Assembly: GCF_025362475.1 (NCBI RefSeq)
Contig: NZ_JANYGH010000001.1
Location: 62,001 to 126,000 of the forward strand
Length of the DNA: 64,000 nucleotides
Reading direction: 5' to 3'
Source: Mucilaginibacter sp.
GTDB lineage: Bacteria; Bacteroidota; Bacteroidia; Sphingobacteriales; Sphingobacteriaceae
Under the pieces are notes generated by a model. It saw nothing but the letters and a program-made list of their open reading frames with translations. It did not search any database and was not told where the DNA came from. The position numbers were made by a program, and so were the translations under genes. Positions 54,166 to 63,170 of the stretch are shown piece by piece. Numbering within the stretch: position 1 is the stretch's first letter; the number at the start of each line of letters is the position of its first letter.

Positions 54166-54936
54166 ATGAAAAATTTAACTTTTTACTTTTTGGTAGCAGG
54201 TTTCCTGCTTTTTGGTTTTTGCGCAAAGGCCCAGAATTTTGCTTTGGGTGTTCGGGGGGGCATTAGTATTCCTAATTTAACCGGTGGGTCTGGTAGTCAA
54301 AACCCACTAAATACCGGTTATAGCTCGCGCTTAGGGCTGGACGCAGGTATATTTGTTGAATATAAAATCTCCACTCTTTTTTCAATACAACCCATGATAG
54401 AATATTCTTCGCAGGGAGGTAAAAAAAATGGGTTCCAGGCGTTTACTACTCCGGATGCTTTAGCTGCGATGTTTCCTCCCGGGCAAGCCCCTCCCTACCT
54501 TTATGCCAATTACAATAGTAAGGCAAAATTAAACTACCTGATGCTGCCATTACTGGCCAAATTTGGATGGAATATTAAAAAATCACCATTTCGTGTTTAT
54601 GTTGATGCAGGTCCGTTTGTTGGGCTCCTGGTCTCTGCTCACCAGGTTACCAGCGGCAAAAGCGAATTTTTTACCGATGCTTCCGGGCAACAGTCCCTTC
54701 CAGGAGGCGCGCAATCCTTTGATAATAATGAAGATATAAAAGACCAGCTTCATAAATTCAATACAGGCATTGAAGGTAATATAGGCCTTAACTACCGTAT
54801 AGGATCATGTAACCTATTTATTGAAGGGGGTGGCAATTATGGATTTCTGAATATCCAAAAAGGCACGCAAAATGGAAAAAATGAAGTTGGCGCGGCCACA
54901 GTTACCATAGGTTACAGTTATTGGTTTGGAAAGTGA
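54166..54936 (+). CDS. Outer-membrane beta-barrel (porin-family, PorT-like) protein
   Basis: 256 residues with a signal peptide (LTFYFLVAGFLLFGFCAKAQ). Strand pattern of an eight-stranded barrel: FALGVRGGISIPNLTGG, LGLDAGIFVEYKI, FSIQPMIEYSSQGG, LNYLMLPLLAKFGWNIKKSPFRVYVDAGPFVGLL, then a long extracellular loop (about 165-205) and the end TVTIGYSYWFGK with the terminal aromatic strand. The LNYLMLPLLAKF segment is the usual outer-membrane protein beta-barrel signature. Function unknown; single gene. Confidence 0.9.
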   Translation: MKNLTFYFLVAGFLLFGFCAKAQNFALGVRGGISIPNLTGGSGSQNPLNTGYSSRLGLDAGIFVEYKISTLFSIQPMIEYSSQGGKKNGFQAFTTPDALAAMFPPGQAPPYLYANYNSKAKLNYLMLPLLAKFGWNIKKSPFRVYVDAGPFVGLLVSAHQVTSGKSEFFTDASGQQSLPGGAQSFDNNEDIKDQLHKFNTGIEGNIGLNYRIGSCNLFIEGGGNYGFLNIQKGTQNGKNEVGAATVTIGYSYWFGK

Positions 54937-54970
54937 TTGGTACTTCATTAACAAACAACGGTCTCTTTTT

Positions 54971-55036
54971 AATTTACCGCACATTTAATTAGAACAACAA
55001 TCAAAATGTTTTGATTGATTAAATCTGCGGTAAATT
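54971..55036. repeat. Nested three-part hairpin in the porin-response regulator gap
   Basis: Three exact stems sit inside each other: AATTTACCGCA (54971-54981 with 55026-55036), TTTAAT (54984-54989 with 55018-55023) and CAATCAAAA (54998-55006 with 55009-55017, 2-base loop). Together they form a 66-base near-continuous hairpin. No T run follows directly. The remaining bases of this 320-base gap hold the terminator-like site at 55144. Confidence 0.75.
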
Positions 55037-55143
55037 ATTATTTATTAAATTGTTTAAAAAATCATGTATGTGAACATTTTGTTTAACTTTAGCTTTAGAA
55101 ATTGACCTATCCTTATTACTTCGTTACCTAATAAGATATTTTT

Positions 55144-55167
55144 AAATACCTTCTACAGGTATTTTTT
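55144..55167 (+). terminator. Short terminator-like hairpin before the response regulator
   Basis: AAATACCT (55144-55151) and AGGTATTT (55157-55164) with a 5-base loop, then TTT. The unit AGGTATTTTTT occurs again 25 bases later. It is about 90 bases before the response-regulator start, so it may be a weak attenuator. Confidence 0.4.
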
Positions 55168-55256
55168 GACCCTTAGCAGGTATTTTTTAACAAGTAACTT
55201 CGTTAGGTTTATATCCCGTTTCCGTCTTAATTAAATATAACCACAAACCTAACGCC

Positions 55257-55679
55257 ATGATTGCTAACCCACTAAATGTTTTATTAATTGATGATGACTT
55301 TTTGAACAATTATATTTCAACTAAATTCATTCAAAGGTATTTTACCAATTCAAATATAACCTCTTGTTTAAATGGGAAAATTGCCATAGATCTGTTAGCG
55401 GATAATAAAGCAAAGCAACCCGAATTTAACTATGACTATATTTTTCTTGATTTGAATATGCCGGTGATGAATGGGTGGGAGTTTCTGGATCAGTATACTT
55501 TTTTAAAAATTGACCCTACAGTTAAAAGCAATCTATTTCTTTTAACCTCATCGATCCATAAAGATGATGTTAGCAAAGCAAGCAAATATCCCTTGATAAA
55601 GGAATTTATTACCAAGCCTCTGTATTCAGAAAAAATAATGGAAATTTTCAATGTGGCCCAGCTAAGCGATTCCAATTAA
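55257..55679 (+). CDS. Single-domain response regulator
   Basis: 140 residues forming a receiver domain only. Acidic pair Asp12-Asp13 (LLIDDDF), phospho-acceptor Asp65 (IFLDLNMP), Thr97 (LLTSS) and Lys120 (ITKPL) are all present, so it should be phosphorylatable. There is no output domain and no histidine kinase in the window, which suggests CheY-like protein-protein signalling with a kinase encoded elsewhere. The lysine-rich linker QRYF..NGKIAIDLL is typical of Bacteroidota single-domain regulators. Confidence 0.93.
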   Translation: MIANPLNVLLIDDDFLNNYISTKFIQRYFTNSNITSCLNGKIAIDLLADNKAKQPEFNYDYIFLDLNMPVMNGWEFLDQYTFLKIDPTVKSNLFLLTSSIHKDDVSKASKYPLIKEFITKPLYSEKIMEIFNVAQLSDSN

Positions 55680-56025
55680 GTTAGGATCTCTAAACAACAC
55701 TGTACATAAAATTAAAAACAGCGCTTCCTTTAGCGCGGCTAAAGCTCAGCTGCAATTTGCAGGTAGCTTGGCCCGGGCCAAAACAATTCAGGTTGCACAC
55801 CACTGGTGGCAATATATTTATCAATACTTTGTTCTGCAGAACCTAATTAAACTTTAATGCGAGGGCTACTGATAATTTTTCCCGGCTATTTTCAAGGCTT
55901 TTTACCTGAAGGTAGCAGCTAATAGTAAGTGTCCATACTTACATTACTTTTAAGCATGGCACTTAAATTAAATAAGTTCAAGCGTCCCTCAACCCGAACT
56001 CGTAGGTGGCTAAAAATTTATAGCC
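55680..56025. other. Gene-free stretch after the response regulator
   Basis: About 350 bases with no supported gene. A 38-codon very basic frame starts at 55956 but has no supporting signal. Confidence 0.5.
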
Positions 56026-56205
56026 TTAAAATGAAAATGGCCCGTGGTTACTTCCGAAAGGGAATTTATTAACCCTGCCATATGCGTGATCACAATGAGT
56101 ATGATCGCGATACGTTTTTTGAGTAAGATGTTGATTGGTCAGCAGTTCCGATTTATTAGTTTCAGTCTTCTCAGGCTGATTAACTATTACAGTTTTCTTC
56201 TTCAT
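56026..56205 (-). CDS. Candidate small protein (59 residues) with a strong ribosome-binding site
   Basis: An ATG at 56205 is preceded by GGAGGAG, centred about 9 bases upstream, a near-perfect Shine-Dalgarno that is rare in this phylum. The 59-residue product begins MKKKTVIVNQPEKTETNKSE, then a His/Cys-containing part (THCDHAYG) and an aromatic Gly-rich end (KFPFGSNHGPFSF). No homologue is recognised. The lead-in and the His/Cys/Phe-rich end resemble the layout of a small modified or secreted peptide, but no maturation gene is nearby. It is the only candidate in the 700-base gap between the response regulator and eboF. Confidence 0.45.
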   Translation of the reverse strand: MKKKTVIVNQPEKTETNKSELLTNQHLTQKTYRDHTHCDHAYGRVNKFPFGSNHGPFSF

Positions 56206-56386
56206 GGTGACTCCTCCGGTTTTAAGGTTTCTTTACAATTGGTATACTAATATAAGCACAAATACGCTCATTTCCAATAGCGTTTAAAGAAAAATCCAAG
56301 CAGATACAAAGCAGATGTACACGCTGTTTTGACAGGGACCTAAGTTAAACTTTCACCAGAAGCCGGTAACGTTTCTTAATTTCCGT

Positions 56387-57742
56387 TTATTCGTTTTTTA
56401 GATGCTTCCAAATAATATTAAAAACATCAACCGGGGCAACCTTATCCTGCAATACCTTATCATTGGTTATCAATACAGGCTTATATTTAGCAGGAATGCC
56501 AATGCGGCCATGTGAACCTTTAATAAGGGTGGCATCCAGCGGTATAACATCCATTACATACCTAAAGCCGGCTTTTTTACGCAACAGCTTGTAGCCGGCC
56601 CTGGCTTTTGAGGTCATAAACATTTCTACAGGATCGTAACCCGGCTTTTTATGAATATCAACTACGCGGGCATAATCAGGCGCTTTGGCATCGTCGAGCC
56701 AAAAGTAGTAGGTAAACCAGCTATGCTCATCTGCCATTAAAACCAGTTCGCCGGCACGTTCATGATCTATATGATAAGCCGCCTGTTCAGCACGATCAAG
56801 CACCAACTCAATGCCCGGAACCGTTTTTAGTAAAGCCTTTACCTGCTCAGTTACCGCCGGATCATTGATATACACATGGGCTATCTGATGATCGGCAACA
56901 ACAAATGCCTTTGAGGCTCCCGGATCAAGCAGTTCCAGACCCCGCTCTACCCTAATTTGCAATAGGTTATGCTGGCGAAATAAGCGGTTTAAATGGATAG
57001 GATTATTAACCGGAGCGATACCATATTCTGATAAAAGGATAATACTTGCACCCTTCTTTTCGTAAAATGTAATTAGCTCCTCCACCAAAGCGTCAATCTC
57101 TTTAAGCTCGTTGGCTATTTTTGATTCATCTGGTCCAAACTTTTGAAGGCAGTAATCCAAATGCGGAAGATAGATAAGGGTAAGCGTAGGATCGTGAAGA
57201 TCATCGGTATACATAGATGCATCTGCTATCCATTTGCTCGATTTAATGTTTGCTCCCGGCCCCCAGAACTGAAACAGCGGAAACTGCCCCAATTTTTCCT
57301 GCAAAATATCGCGCAATTCGGCAGGATGGGTATAGCAATCCGGCATCTTTCGACCATCGGCCAGGTAATTGGGTCTTGGTGTTACAGAGTAATCGGCAGT
57401 TGAATACATATTATACCACCAAAACATCATAGATGAGGTAAAAGACGGATCTTCTTTTTTTGCCTTATCCCATATCTTATCTCCGGCAACCAGCTTGTTT
57501 GATTGTTTCCAGAATTTAACTTCACTGTCAATACGATCATACCAACCGTTACCTACTATACCATTTGCCGCCGGGTATGTCCCTGTAAGGTAGGCCGATT
57601 GTACCGCAGTAGTTACTGCAGGCAAAAGCGGTTCAATGGTGGTTAAATTTTTTGAGGCTATATACTTTTTTAAAAAAGGCGTATGCTCACCAATTACCGA
57701 GGTAGATAACCCCACAATATCAATAACAACCGTTTTATTCAT
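56387..57742 (-). CDS. eboF: EboF: alkaline-phosphatase-superfamily phosphodiesterase of the ebo cluster
   Basis: 451 residues of the nucleotide pyrophosphatase/phosphodiesterase branch. Metal and nucleophile motifs: VIDIVGLS (Asp), PLLPAVTTAVQSAYLTGTYP (Thr nucleophile), YLPHLDYCLQKFGPD (Asp/His), SEYGI in place of the usual S-D-H-G, and ADEHSWFTYYFW. It has no signal peptide. It is the last gene of the ebo operon, 8 bases after eboE. The cluster is found in many bacteria and in eustigmatophyte plastids, and in cyanobacteria it is needed to move the scytonemin precursor to the periplasm. The chemical step of this enzyme is unknown. Confidence 0.9.
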   Translation of the reverse strand: MNKTVVIDIVGLSTSVIGEHTPFLKKYIASKNLTTIEPLLPAVTTAVQSAYLTGTYPAANGIVGNGWYDRIDSEVKFWKQSNKLVAGDKIWDKAKKEDPSFTSSMMFWWYNMYSTADYSVTPRPNYLADGRKMPDCYTHPAELRDILQEKLGQFPLFQFWGPGANIKSSKWIADASMYTDDLHDPTLTLIYLPHLDYCLQKFGPDESKIANELKEIDALVEELITFYEKKGASIILLSEYGIAPVNNPIHLNRLFRQHNLLQIRVERGLELLDPGASKAFVVADHQIAHVYINDPAVTEQVKALLKTVPGIELVLDRAEQAAYHIDHERAGELVLMADEHSWFTYYFWLDDAKAPDYARVVDIHKKPGYDPVEMFMTSKARAGYKLLRKKAGFRYVMDVIPLDATLIKGSHGRIGIPAKYKPVLITNDKVLQDKVAPVDVFNIIWKHLKNE

Positions 57743-57750
57743 AACAGCAC

Positions 57751-58956
57751 TTAATTTGTTAACTCGTATTTAACCCATTCCAGCTCTCTTATTATAGATT
57801 GGGTAAGCGGGATTCTCATGGCATCCGGCAATACTCCCCATGTATAAGTTTCTACTTCCAGGTGATTGGTAAAAGGGCTATTTTTTTGGATGCCTAATAC
57901 CTTTACGATGTCGGCTTGTGTGGATTGTAACAGGCCAAAATCTTCCAAAAATACCGGAACATGAAAATGGGCGCGCCATTCTTCAGCATCATCTGTTGCC
58001 ATTAATGCTTCGGGCAAATCAGCGTATCGCAGCAAATTACCATCGGCAAGCCGGGCAATAACCTGGTGCAGGTAAGTGGGTTCATTAAACTTTTCAAATT
58101 CAGTTAATATTGCCTGCTTATTGCCTGATGTGTGATCAAATGAGGCCTTGAGGGCGGCACTGATCTGTATCTTGCCTACTTTTATTCCTTTTTGCGCCAC
58201 TTCATCAATGATAGCTTCATGTGGTTCATAACCTATTGCAAAATGGCAAACATCATAGCATAAATTCACATGTTCTTTTATGAGGATTTCTGCTTCTGCA
58301 GCCGGTATATTAAAATTATCCTGGAAATAGCTGATGCCTTGCGGTAACAGATCGGTCTCAAACCATTCTATAAATTCCCTTCCGGTTTCTAACACGCCAT
58401 CAGGCTCGGGCTCAATATCCAAATGTAATTTAATACCTGTTTTTTGCTTTATTGAATTGAGTTCGGCAGCTACCTGCAGTATATTTTTAGTGGCTTCCTG
58501 CTTAGCTTCATCCATTGCCGCTTCACTATTAAACCAATGTTTATAGCTTAAAGGCGAAGTTGATATACCACCATCCATACCCTGAGGCAGTAAAAGCGCT
58601 AATATGTTAAAAAGCCTTATCGTATAGGCCAGCCTATCGGCGGTTGTCCAGTCGGGGGCATGTACCTGGTCTTTAACTATCACATTGTGAAACCCGCCGT
58701 ACGGAAAACCATTCATGGTAAACACATAGGCATCGTTCAGTTGTAACCATTGTTTAAATTGGGCCAGGTTATCGCCCTGGAGCAGTTCGATACTGGCTAT
58801 GTTAGATAGGCGCAAACCAATACCCATGGGCGCATCAGGAGATAGTTGTGCCTTTATTTGCGGAAAGCTAAGTTTCAGGGCATTGAAATGGTCGGCCCAG
58901 TTTTCGCCGGCGTGTATATTGGTGCAATAGCTTAAATGTCCTGCTGTAAGTTTCAT
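57751..58956 (-). CDS. eboE: EboE: xylose-isomerase-like TIM-barrel protein
   Basis: 401 residues. The protein opens LTAGHLSYCTNIHAGENWADHFNALK and shows TIM-barrel elements with metal-binding-type residues: HLDIEPEPDGVLET, NLCYDVCHFAIGYEPHE, and VPVFLEDFGLLQSTQ. This is the metabolite-traffic protein EboE. Its stop is 8 bases before eboF and its start 12 bases after the eboD stop, so the genes are one operon. Probable sugar-phosphate-type isomerase or lyase, substrate unknown. Confidence 0.92.
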   Translation of the reverse strand: MKLTAGHLSYCTNIHAGENWADHFNALKLSFPQIKAQLSPDAPMGIGLRLSNIASIELLQGDNLAQFKQWLQLNDAYVFTMNGFPYGGFHNVIVKDQVHAPDWTTADRLAYTIRLFNILALLLPQGMDGGISTSPLSYKHWFNSEAAMDEAKQEATKNILQVAAELNSIKQKTGIKLHLDIEPEPDGVLETGREFIEWFETDLLPQGISYFQDNFNIPAAEAEILIKEHVNLCYDVCHFAIGYEPHEAIIDEVAQKGIKVGKIQISAALKASFDHTSGNKQAILTEFEKFNEPTYLHQVIARLADGNLLRYADLPEALMATDDAEEWRAHFHVPVFLEDFGLLQSTQADIVKVLGIQKNSPFTNHLEVETYTWGVLPDAMRIPLTQSIIRELEWVKYELTN

Positions 58957-58968
58957 AAGTGTATCAAA

Positions 58969-60132
58969 TTATTGCAATTGATGTTGTTGCAATTCACCCA
59001 GCTTTTTAGCGGCTTGCTTTAATAAACCGGCATCAATTTCATGTACTTCTTCGCCTTCGCCAATTGAGTTAAGAAGCATAATGGTTAGCTGGCCACCCAA
59101 ATGCTCGCGAAATTCCTCCAAACCGGCCAATATTGGGCTATCCTCTTTATCAACCTGCAACAAGGGGTGCGAAACATCAAAGCCAAGGTTTAGCAAAGTT
59201 TGTACAATTCTTTTGCTATCTGCAGCTGTTAAACGGCCCGAAAGTTCGGAATAAACGGTATCAAGGGCAATGCCCATGGCTACGGCCTCGCCGTGGCGCA
59301 CTTCAAAATTGCTCAGGTATTCCAGTTTATGAGCGCTCCAATGTCCAAAATCAAGTGGCCGGGATGAGCCGCTTTCAAAAGGATCTGTACCGGCAATATG
59401 CTCCATATGGAGTTGCGCGCACTTCCAGACCAGGTAATTCATTGTTACCCTATCGCGTTGAACCAAAACGCCGGCATTATGCTCTATCCAATTAAAAAAC
59501 TCCGCATCTTTCAACAAAGCAACCTTAACCGCTTCTGACATTCCCGAGCACCAATCGCGGTCGCTGAGGGTTTCTAAAAACTTTTCATCATTAAAAACAG
59601 CAACCGGAGGCATAAATGTCCCTAAAAAGTTTTTCTTCGAAAAAAAGTTAATACCATTTTTCACCCCAATGCCTGAGTCATTTTGCGATAATACGGTAGT
59701 GGGTATGCGGATATGTTTAATGCCACGATGAGACACCGCGGCAGCATAACCCACCATATCAAGCACCGAACCGCCGCCAATAGCCGCTATATAAGAGTGC
59801 CTGTCAATACCATAAGTATTTACCGCTTCAACAACCTGGTTAAAGTGAGCCACATCATTTTTAACATCCTCGCCCCCGGTTACTATTAAAACATCCGGAA
59901 TGAGTTGAACTGTAGGGTAAATGGAAAAGTAATTTTTTATTTCGTTTATTAAATTTGGATGTGCATCTATAACACCCTTATCGGCCACAAAAAGTATTTT
60001 CCGCAATGATGCCGGTGTGCCGGCGCTCAATAAAAAATCGTTAAAAAGGGTATTGGTTATATTAAAAATACCGGTTGTAAAGTAAACCTGGTACTCAAAC
60101 TTCACAGTAAAAGATTGGGATAAATGCTTCAT
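58969..60132 (-). CDS. eboD: EboD: 3-dehydroquinate synthase-like sugar-phosphate cyclase
   Basis: 387 residues from the ATG at 60132 (MKHLSQSFTVKFEYQVYF); the open frame reaches a TTG at 60180 that overlaps eboC. NAD-binding GGGSVLDMVGYAAA, the zinc-ligand regions SEAVKVALLKD, DFGHWSAHKLE and RHGEAVAMGIALD, all match the sugar-phosphate cyclase fold. EboD proteins form a separate group from 3-dehydroquinate synthase and have been related to epi-valiolone-type cyclases. It suggests the ebo product contains a cyclised sugar. Confidence 0.92.
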   Translation of the reverse strand: MKHLSQSFTVKFEYQVYFTTGIFNITNTLFNDFLLSAGTPASLRKILFVADKGVIDAHPNLINEIKNYFSIYPTVQLIPDVLIVTGGEDVKNDVAHFNQVVEAVNTYGIDRHSYIAAIGGGSVLDMVGYAAAVSHRGIKHIRIPTTVLSQNDSGIGVKNGINFFSKKNFLGTFMPPVAVFNDEKFLETLSDRDWCSGMSEAVKVALLKDAEFFNWIEHNAGVLVQRDRVTMNYLVWKCAQLHMEHIAGTDPFESGSSRPLDFGHWSAHKLEYLSNFEVRHGEAVAMGIALDTVYSELSGRLTAADSKRIVQTLLNLGFDVSHPLLQVDKEDSPILAGLEEFREHLGGQLTIMLLNSIGEGEEVHEIDAGLLKQAAKKLGELQQHQLQ

Positions 60133-60166
60133 GTATAAACTAAAGAACGTTTTTAAATAAATGTAA

Positions 60167-61054
60167 TTACGTAACGGCAAAAATCTTTGCCAGCCAGATA
60201 GATAATGGCAATAAACAGGCTATGATCAGTGCCGCGTAAATAGTACTGAATGTTGCCGCCCATGCCGCATCCATCAATATCAATGAAATAACGCCGGCTT
60301 TTACTGCCTTGCCTATGTTTTTACCCACCGGATCCTGAATTGCCTTAAACAGCGGCTTAAATATCATCCGCAAAAACGGGATCAGGATAATGCCAGATAA
60401 AAGCAGCTTTTTATTGCGATAGGAAATGTAGAATATTAAACCTGCCACTATAACATATAAAAGCGCCGCGACGTATAAATTACGTTTGTTACCACCATGC
60501 ACTTCGCCCCGGCTAATCATGGTGATTGAAAAGATATAAATAATGGGCACAATTGCCAAAAAGTACCATTGTGGCAGTGCGCTTGTTATTATGCTCACCC
60601 CTAAAAGTAAATTTAAACCCCGGCAAAAACCCATGTTCAGCGGACCAAAAAAAGGATGATGCTTACCTATCTTATTATACAACAGCGCAAAAAAGCTGAT
60701 GGCTGCTGCCAATAAAGCAGATACCAGGCTAACCATGCCCGCGCTTATAATGCCCGCAAGTAACAATATACTACCAAATATTGCCGCTTGCAGCAAACTA
60801 ACCCTGCCGCTTGGTATGGCACGCTCCGGGCGTTCAACCCTATCCAGATCGGCATCAAAAACATCATTAAAAACTATGCCGCCGCCATACAGGCAAGCTG
60901 TTGAAAAACAAAGCATTAAAACACTTTGCAAATACCCTTTGAAGACAACTTCAGAAAAAGCTCCGGCTATGGCGGCACCCGCCAGCACATCGGCAACCGA
61001 GGTTACTACATTAGCCGGCCTCATCATACGCAAGTAAACAATTATTTTTTCCAA
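60167..61054 (-). CDS. eboC: EboC: UbiA-family prenyltransferase
   Basis: 295 residues from a TTG at 61054, which lies 6 bases after the eboB stop; an ATG at 61027 (MMRPANVV) is the other option. The UbiA metal motif N63-D-V-F-D-A-D-L-D71-R and R75-P-E-R-A-I-P-S-G is complete, and about nine hydrophobic segments are present. It should join a prenyl chain to an acceptor in the membrane. A cyclised sugar from EboD is a possible acceptor (inference). Confidence 0.93.
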   Translation of the reverse strand: MEKIIVYLRMMRPANVVTSVADVLAGAAIAGAFSEVVFKGYLQSVLMLCFSTACLYGGGIVFNDVFDADLDRVERPERAIPSGRVSLLQAAIFGSILLLAGIISAGMVSLVSALLAAAISFFALLYNKIGKHHPFFGPLNMGFCRGLNLLLGVSIITSALPQWYFLAIVPIIYIFSITMISRGEVHGGNKRNLYVAALLYVIVAGLIFYISYRNKKLLLSGIILIPFLRMIFKPLFKAIQDPVGKNIGKAVKAGVISLILMDAAWAATFSTIYAALIIACLLPLSIWLAKIFAVT

Positions 61055-61059
61055 TGCGC

Positions 61060-62043
61060 TTAGCTGATAATAATTGAAGACTTATTGATGCGCGGCTGCT
61101 GACCACCACGTAAAATGCTATTTCCTTCAAACCTGGCGCTTTGATCAATGGTTGCAATAAAATCTGCCTCGTTGATTTGTCCGCTTTGTGCAAACGCTGT
61201 TATAGCGTTACGATAGGTAACCAACTCAATATCGGCATCACTTATTCCGTTAAGCTTCATTAAAGCCGCGGTTTTTGGTACCGCCAGCGGATCACTGATC
61301 CCCCAGTCGGCGGCAGAATTAACCATGATCCGTTCGGGGCCATATTGTTTTGTAATTTCCACCATGCGCTGGTTGCCCATTTTGGTAAAGGGGTAAATAG
61401 TAAAGGCTGTCCAAAAGCCCCTGTCAAGTACTTCCTTTACAGTTTCCTCGTTGTTATGGTCAATAATTACCATATCCGGGGCAAGGCCATGTTCAATGGC
61501 AATATCCATACTGCGCTGCGTTCCGCGTTTTTTATCGCGGTGCGGAGTATGAACCTGTACCGGTAAACCGGCTGCCTTAGCCAATTCAAGCTGCAGCCGA
61601 TAATATTTTTCTTCGGCAGCGGTTTGATCGTCAAACCCTATTTCGCCAATACCAACCACACCATCTTTATACATAAACAGGGGTAGCATTTCCATTACCT
61701 GCTCGGCCAATGGTTCGTTATTGGCTTCTCTTGAATTAAGCCCTATAGTACAGTAATGCTTTATTCCAAATTGCGATGAACGAAACCTTTCCCAGCCAAC
61801 CAGGCTGCTGTAATAATCTTTAAAGCTATCTACCCCGGTACGCGGCTGACCCAGCCAAAAGGAAGGCTCAATAAGCGCCACTATGCCGGCATCGGCCATA
61901 GCCTGGTAGTCATCGGTAGTGCGTGACGTCATGTGCACATGCGGATCAAAAAACTTCATGCCCTTTATTACACCTATATCAAACGCCTCTGTTGATTGTT
62001 CAGCGGGTAAACTTCTCTCTTCTGGATTATGGCTGCAACACAT
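61060..62043 (-). CDS. eboB: EboB: TatD-family metal-dependent hydrolase
   Basis: 327 residues. The amidohydrolase-type metal ligands are visible: DPHVHMTS (about 33-40), VVGIGEIGFD (Glu), VHTPHRD, VIIDHNNEE and VNSAADWG (Asp). The first 28 residues (MCCSHNPEERS..) precede the usual EboB start MKFFDPHVH; both starts are possible, and the Cys-rich head may be specific to this lineage. It lies 35 bases after the eboA stop. Confidence 0.93.
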   Translation of the reverse strand: MCCSHNPEERSLPAEQSTEAFDIGVIKGMKFFDPHVHMTSRTTDDYQAMADAGIVALIEPSFWLGQPRTGVDSFKDYYSSLVGWERFRSSQFGIKHYCTIGLNSREANNEPLAEQVMEMLPLFMYKDGVVGIGEIGFDDQTAAEEKYYRLQLELAKAAGLPVQVHTPHRDKKRGTQRSMDIAIEHGLAPDMVIIDHNNEETVKEVLDRGFWTAFTIYPFTKMGNQRMVEITKQYGPERIMVNSAADWGISDPLAVPKTAALMKLNGISDADIELVTYRNAITAFAQSGQINEADFIATIDQSARFEGNSILRGGQQPRINKSSIIIS

Positions 62044-62078
62044 TTTTTTATTTTTTTATGATCAACGATTTATTACTG

Positions 62079-62798
62079 CTAAAACTTCCCTTGTTTCATA
62101 CCATCCAATTGTTCATCGTTAACAAATTTGCCAACAATGTACCAAAGCATATCCTCAACTTTACGGTTGGCTGCCTGGCGTTCTTTAGCATAATCAATTA
62201 ATATACGGGCAAGCTCCTGGTTTGCCCTGTTATCCAAACCGAATAACTTGTTCACTTGTTTTTCTGTAAAAAAAGCTTTTAAAACCATTTGGTTCCATGC
62301 CGCTTCCTCCAGGTTCTCTGCCGGATAAGGATTATTGTACATAATAGCCTCCAGCACCGTACCTATGTTACTCCTAATCCCCTCGGCACAGCGTTTAACC
62401 CATAATTTAGGGTACTGCAGTACCGGCAGGGCGGTGTATAATGCAACCTGTTCATTCATTTCGGCTGCCGAAAAAAGGTTTTCAATCGCCTTAAAATAAT
62501 GGCCTTCGTCAACATCCTTATACCTCATCAACAACCAAACCCTGCTCAGCCTATCGGCGGTCCAGTTATCGATTGCGAAGCCCGGCCTGATGGATTTTAA
62601 TAACTCTTCCTGCTCATGAGCTACCCTTATAACTGCTTTGCCCGTTTTACGCGGTATAATTGCAAAGGCGGTATTTAAAGCCAAATTGCTACTGGTATTA
62701 CTATCCGCATTAAGCCAGGTCCAGGCCTCGGCGGTGATATTATTTTTTGTTATGTCAGCAATTACCGCGTTTAATTCCTCTGTATTGTAAGTAACCAT
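62079..62798 (-). CDS. eboA: EboA domain protein
   Basis: 239 residues, mainly helical, matching EboA in the segments WLNADSNTSSNLALNTAFAIIPRKTGKA, FAIDNWTADRLSRVWLLMRY and ALPVLQYPKLWVKRCAEGIRSNIGTVLEAIMYNNPYPAENLEEAAWNQMVLKAFF (quoted in parts along the protein). No catalytic motif is evident; the role in the cluster is unknown. Start codon ATG at 62798, 9 bases after the upstream stop. Confidence 0.9.
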   Translation of the reverse strand: MVTYNTEELNAVIADITKNNITAEAWTWLNADSNTSSNLALNTAFAIIPRKTGKAVIRVAHEQEELLKSIRPGFAIDNWTADRLSRVWLLMRYKDVDEGHYFKAIENLFSAAEMNEQVALYTALPVLQYPKLWVKRCAEGIRSNIGTVLEAIMYNNPYPAENLEEAAWNQMVLKAFFTEKQVNKLFGLDNRANQELARILIDYAKERQAANRKVEDMLWYIVGKFVNDEQLDGMKQGKF

Positions 62799-62807
62799 AA
62801 CTTTTTG

Positions 62808-63170
62808 TTAAACTGCAAAGTAATTAATGAGCAATGCCCCGGCAATAATAAGTAAACCAAAAAACTCCCTTGTTTTTTCAATGTATGGCTTGGTTGCCTG
62901 CATGCTTTCTACCAGGCTGGGTTTATTGTATTTGGTTATCCAGTCGCGTACACCATCTTTCTGAAAAAAAAGTATAACCGCGTAAACCAGGTAAAAAGCT
63001 ATAAGCAAAATATCAACAAGCGGATAAAATTTACCCATGGCAGCCAGGCCGCAACATATGGTAGCACTCAGGTATATGGGCACCCATAAGTACCAGTCAA
63101 CATCATTCAGGTTTACATAAGCAAAAGCCAAAAACGAAACCACAAAAATTACATTTAAAACAACAAGCAT
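62808..63170 (-). CDS. TMEM220-type small membrane protein leading the ebo operon
   Basis: 120 residues with four hydrophobic segments (about 3-20, 28-46, 50-68 and 102-118). YVNLNDVDWYLWVPIYLSA resembles the N-D-P-D-x-x-x-W-x-x-x-Y signature of the transmembrane 220 family. It is the first gene of the operon and 9 bases from eboA, so it is probably co-expressed. Function unknown. Confidence 0.82.
   Translation of the reverse strand: MLVVLNVIFVVSFLAFAYVNLNDVDWYLWVPIYLSATICCGLAAMGKFYPLVDILLIAFYLVYAVILFFQKDGVRDWITKYNKPSLVESMQATKPYIEKTREFFGLLIIAGALLINYFAV

Noticed and set aside
55956..56072. Plus-strand frame of 38 codons encoding a very basic peptide
   Set aside because: Short, no ribosome-binding site and overlaps the small minus-strand candidate; chance cannot be excluded.
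56044..56250. Plus-strand ORF of 68 codons
   Set aside because: No ribosome site or family features; the opposite strand holds a better candidate with a strong Shine-Dalgarno.
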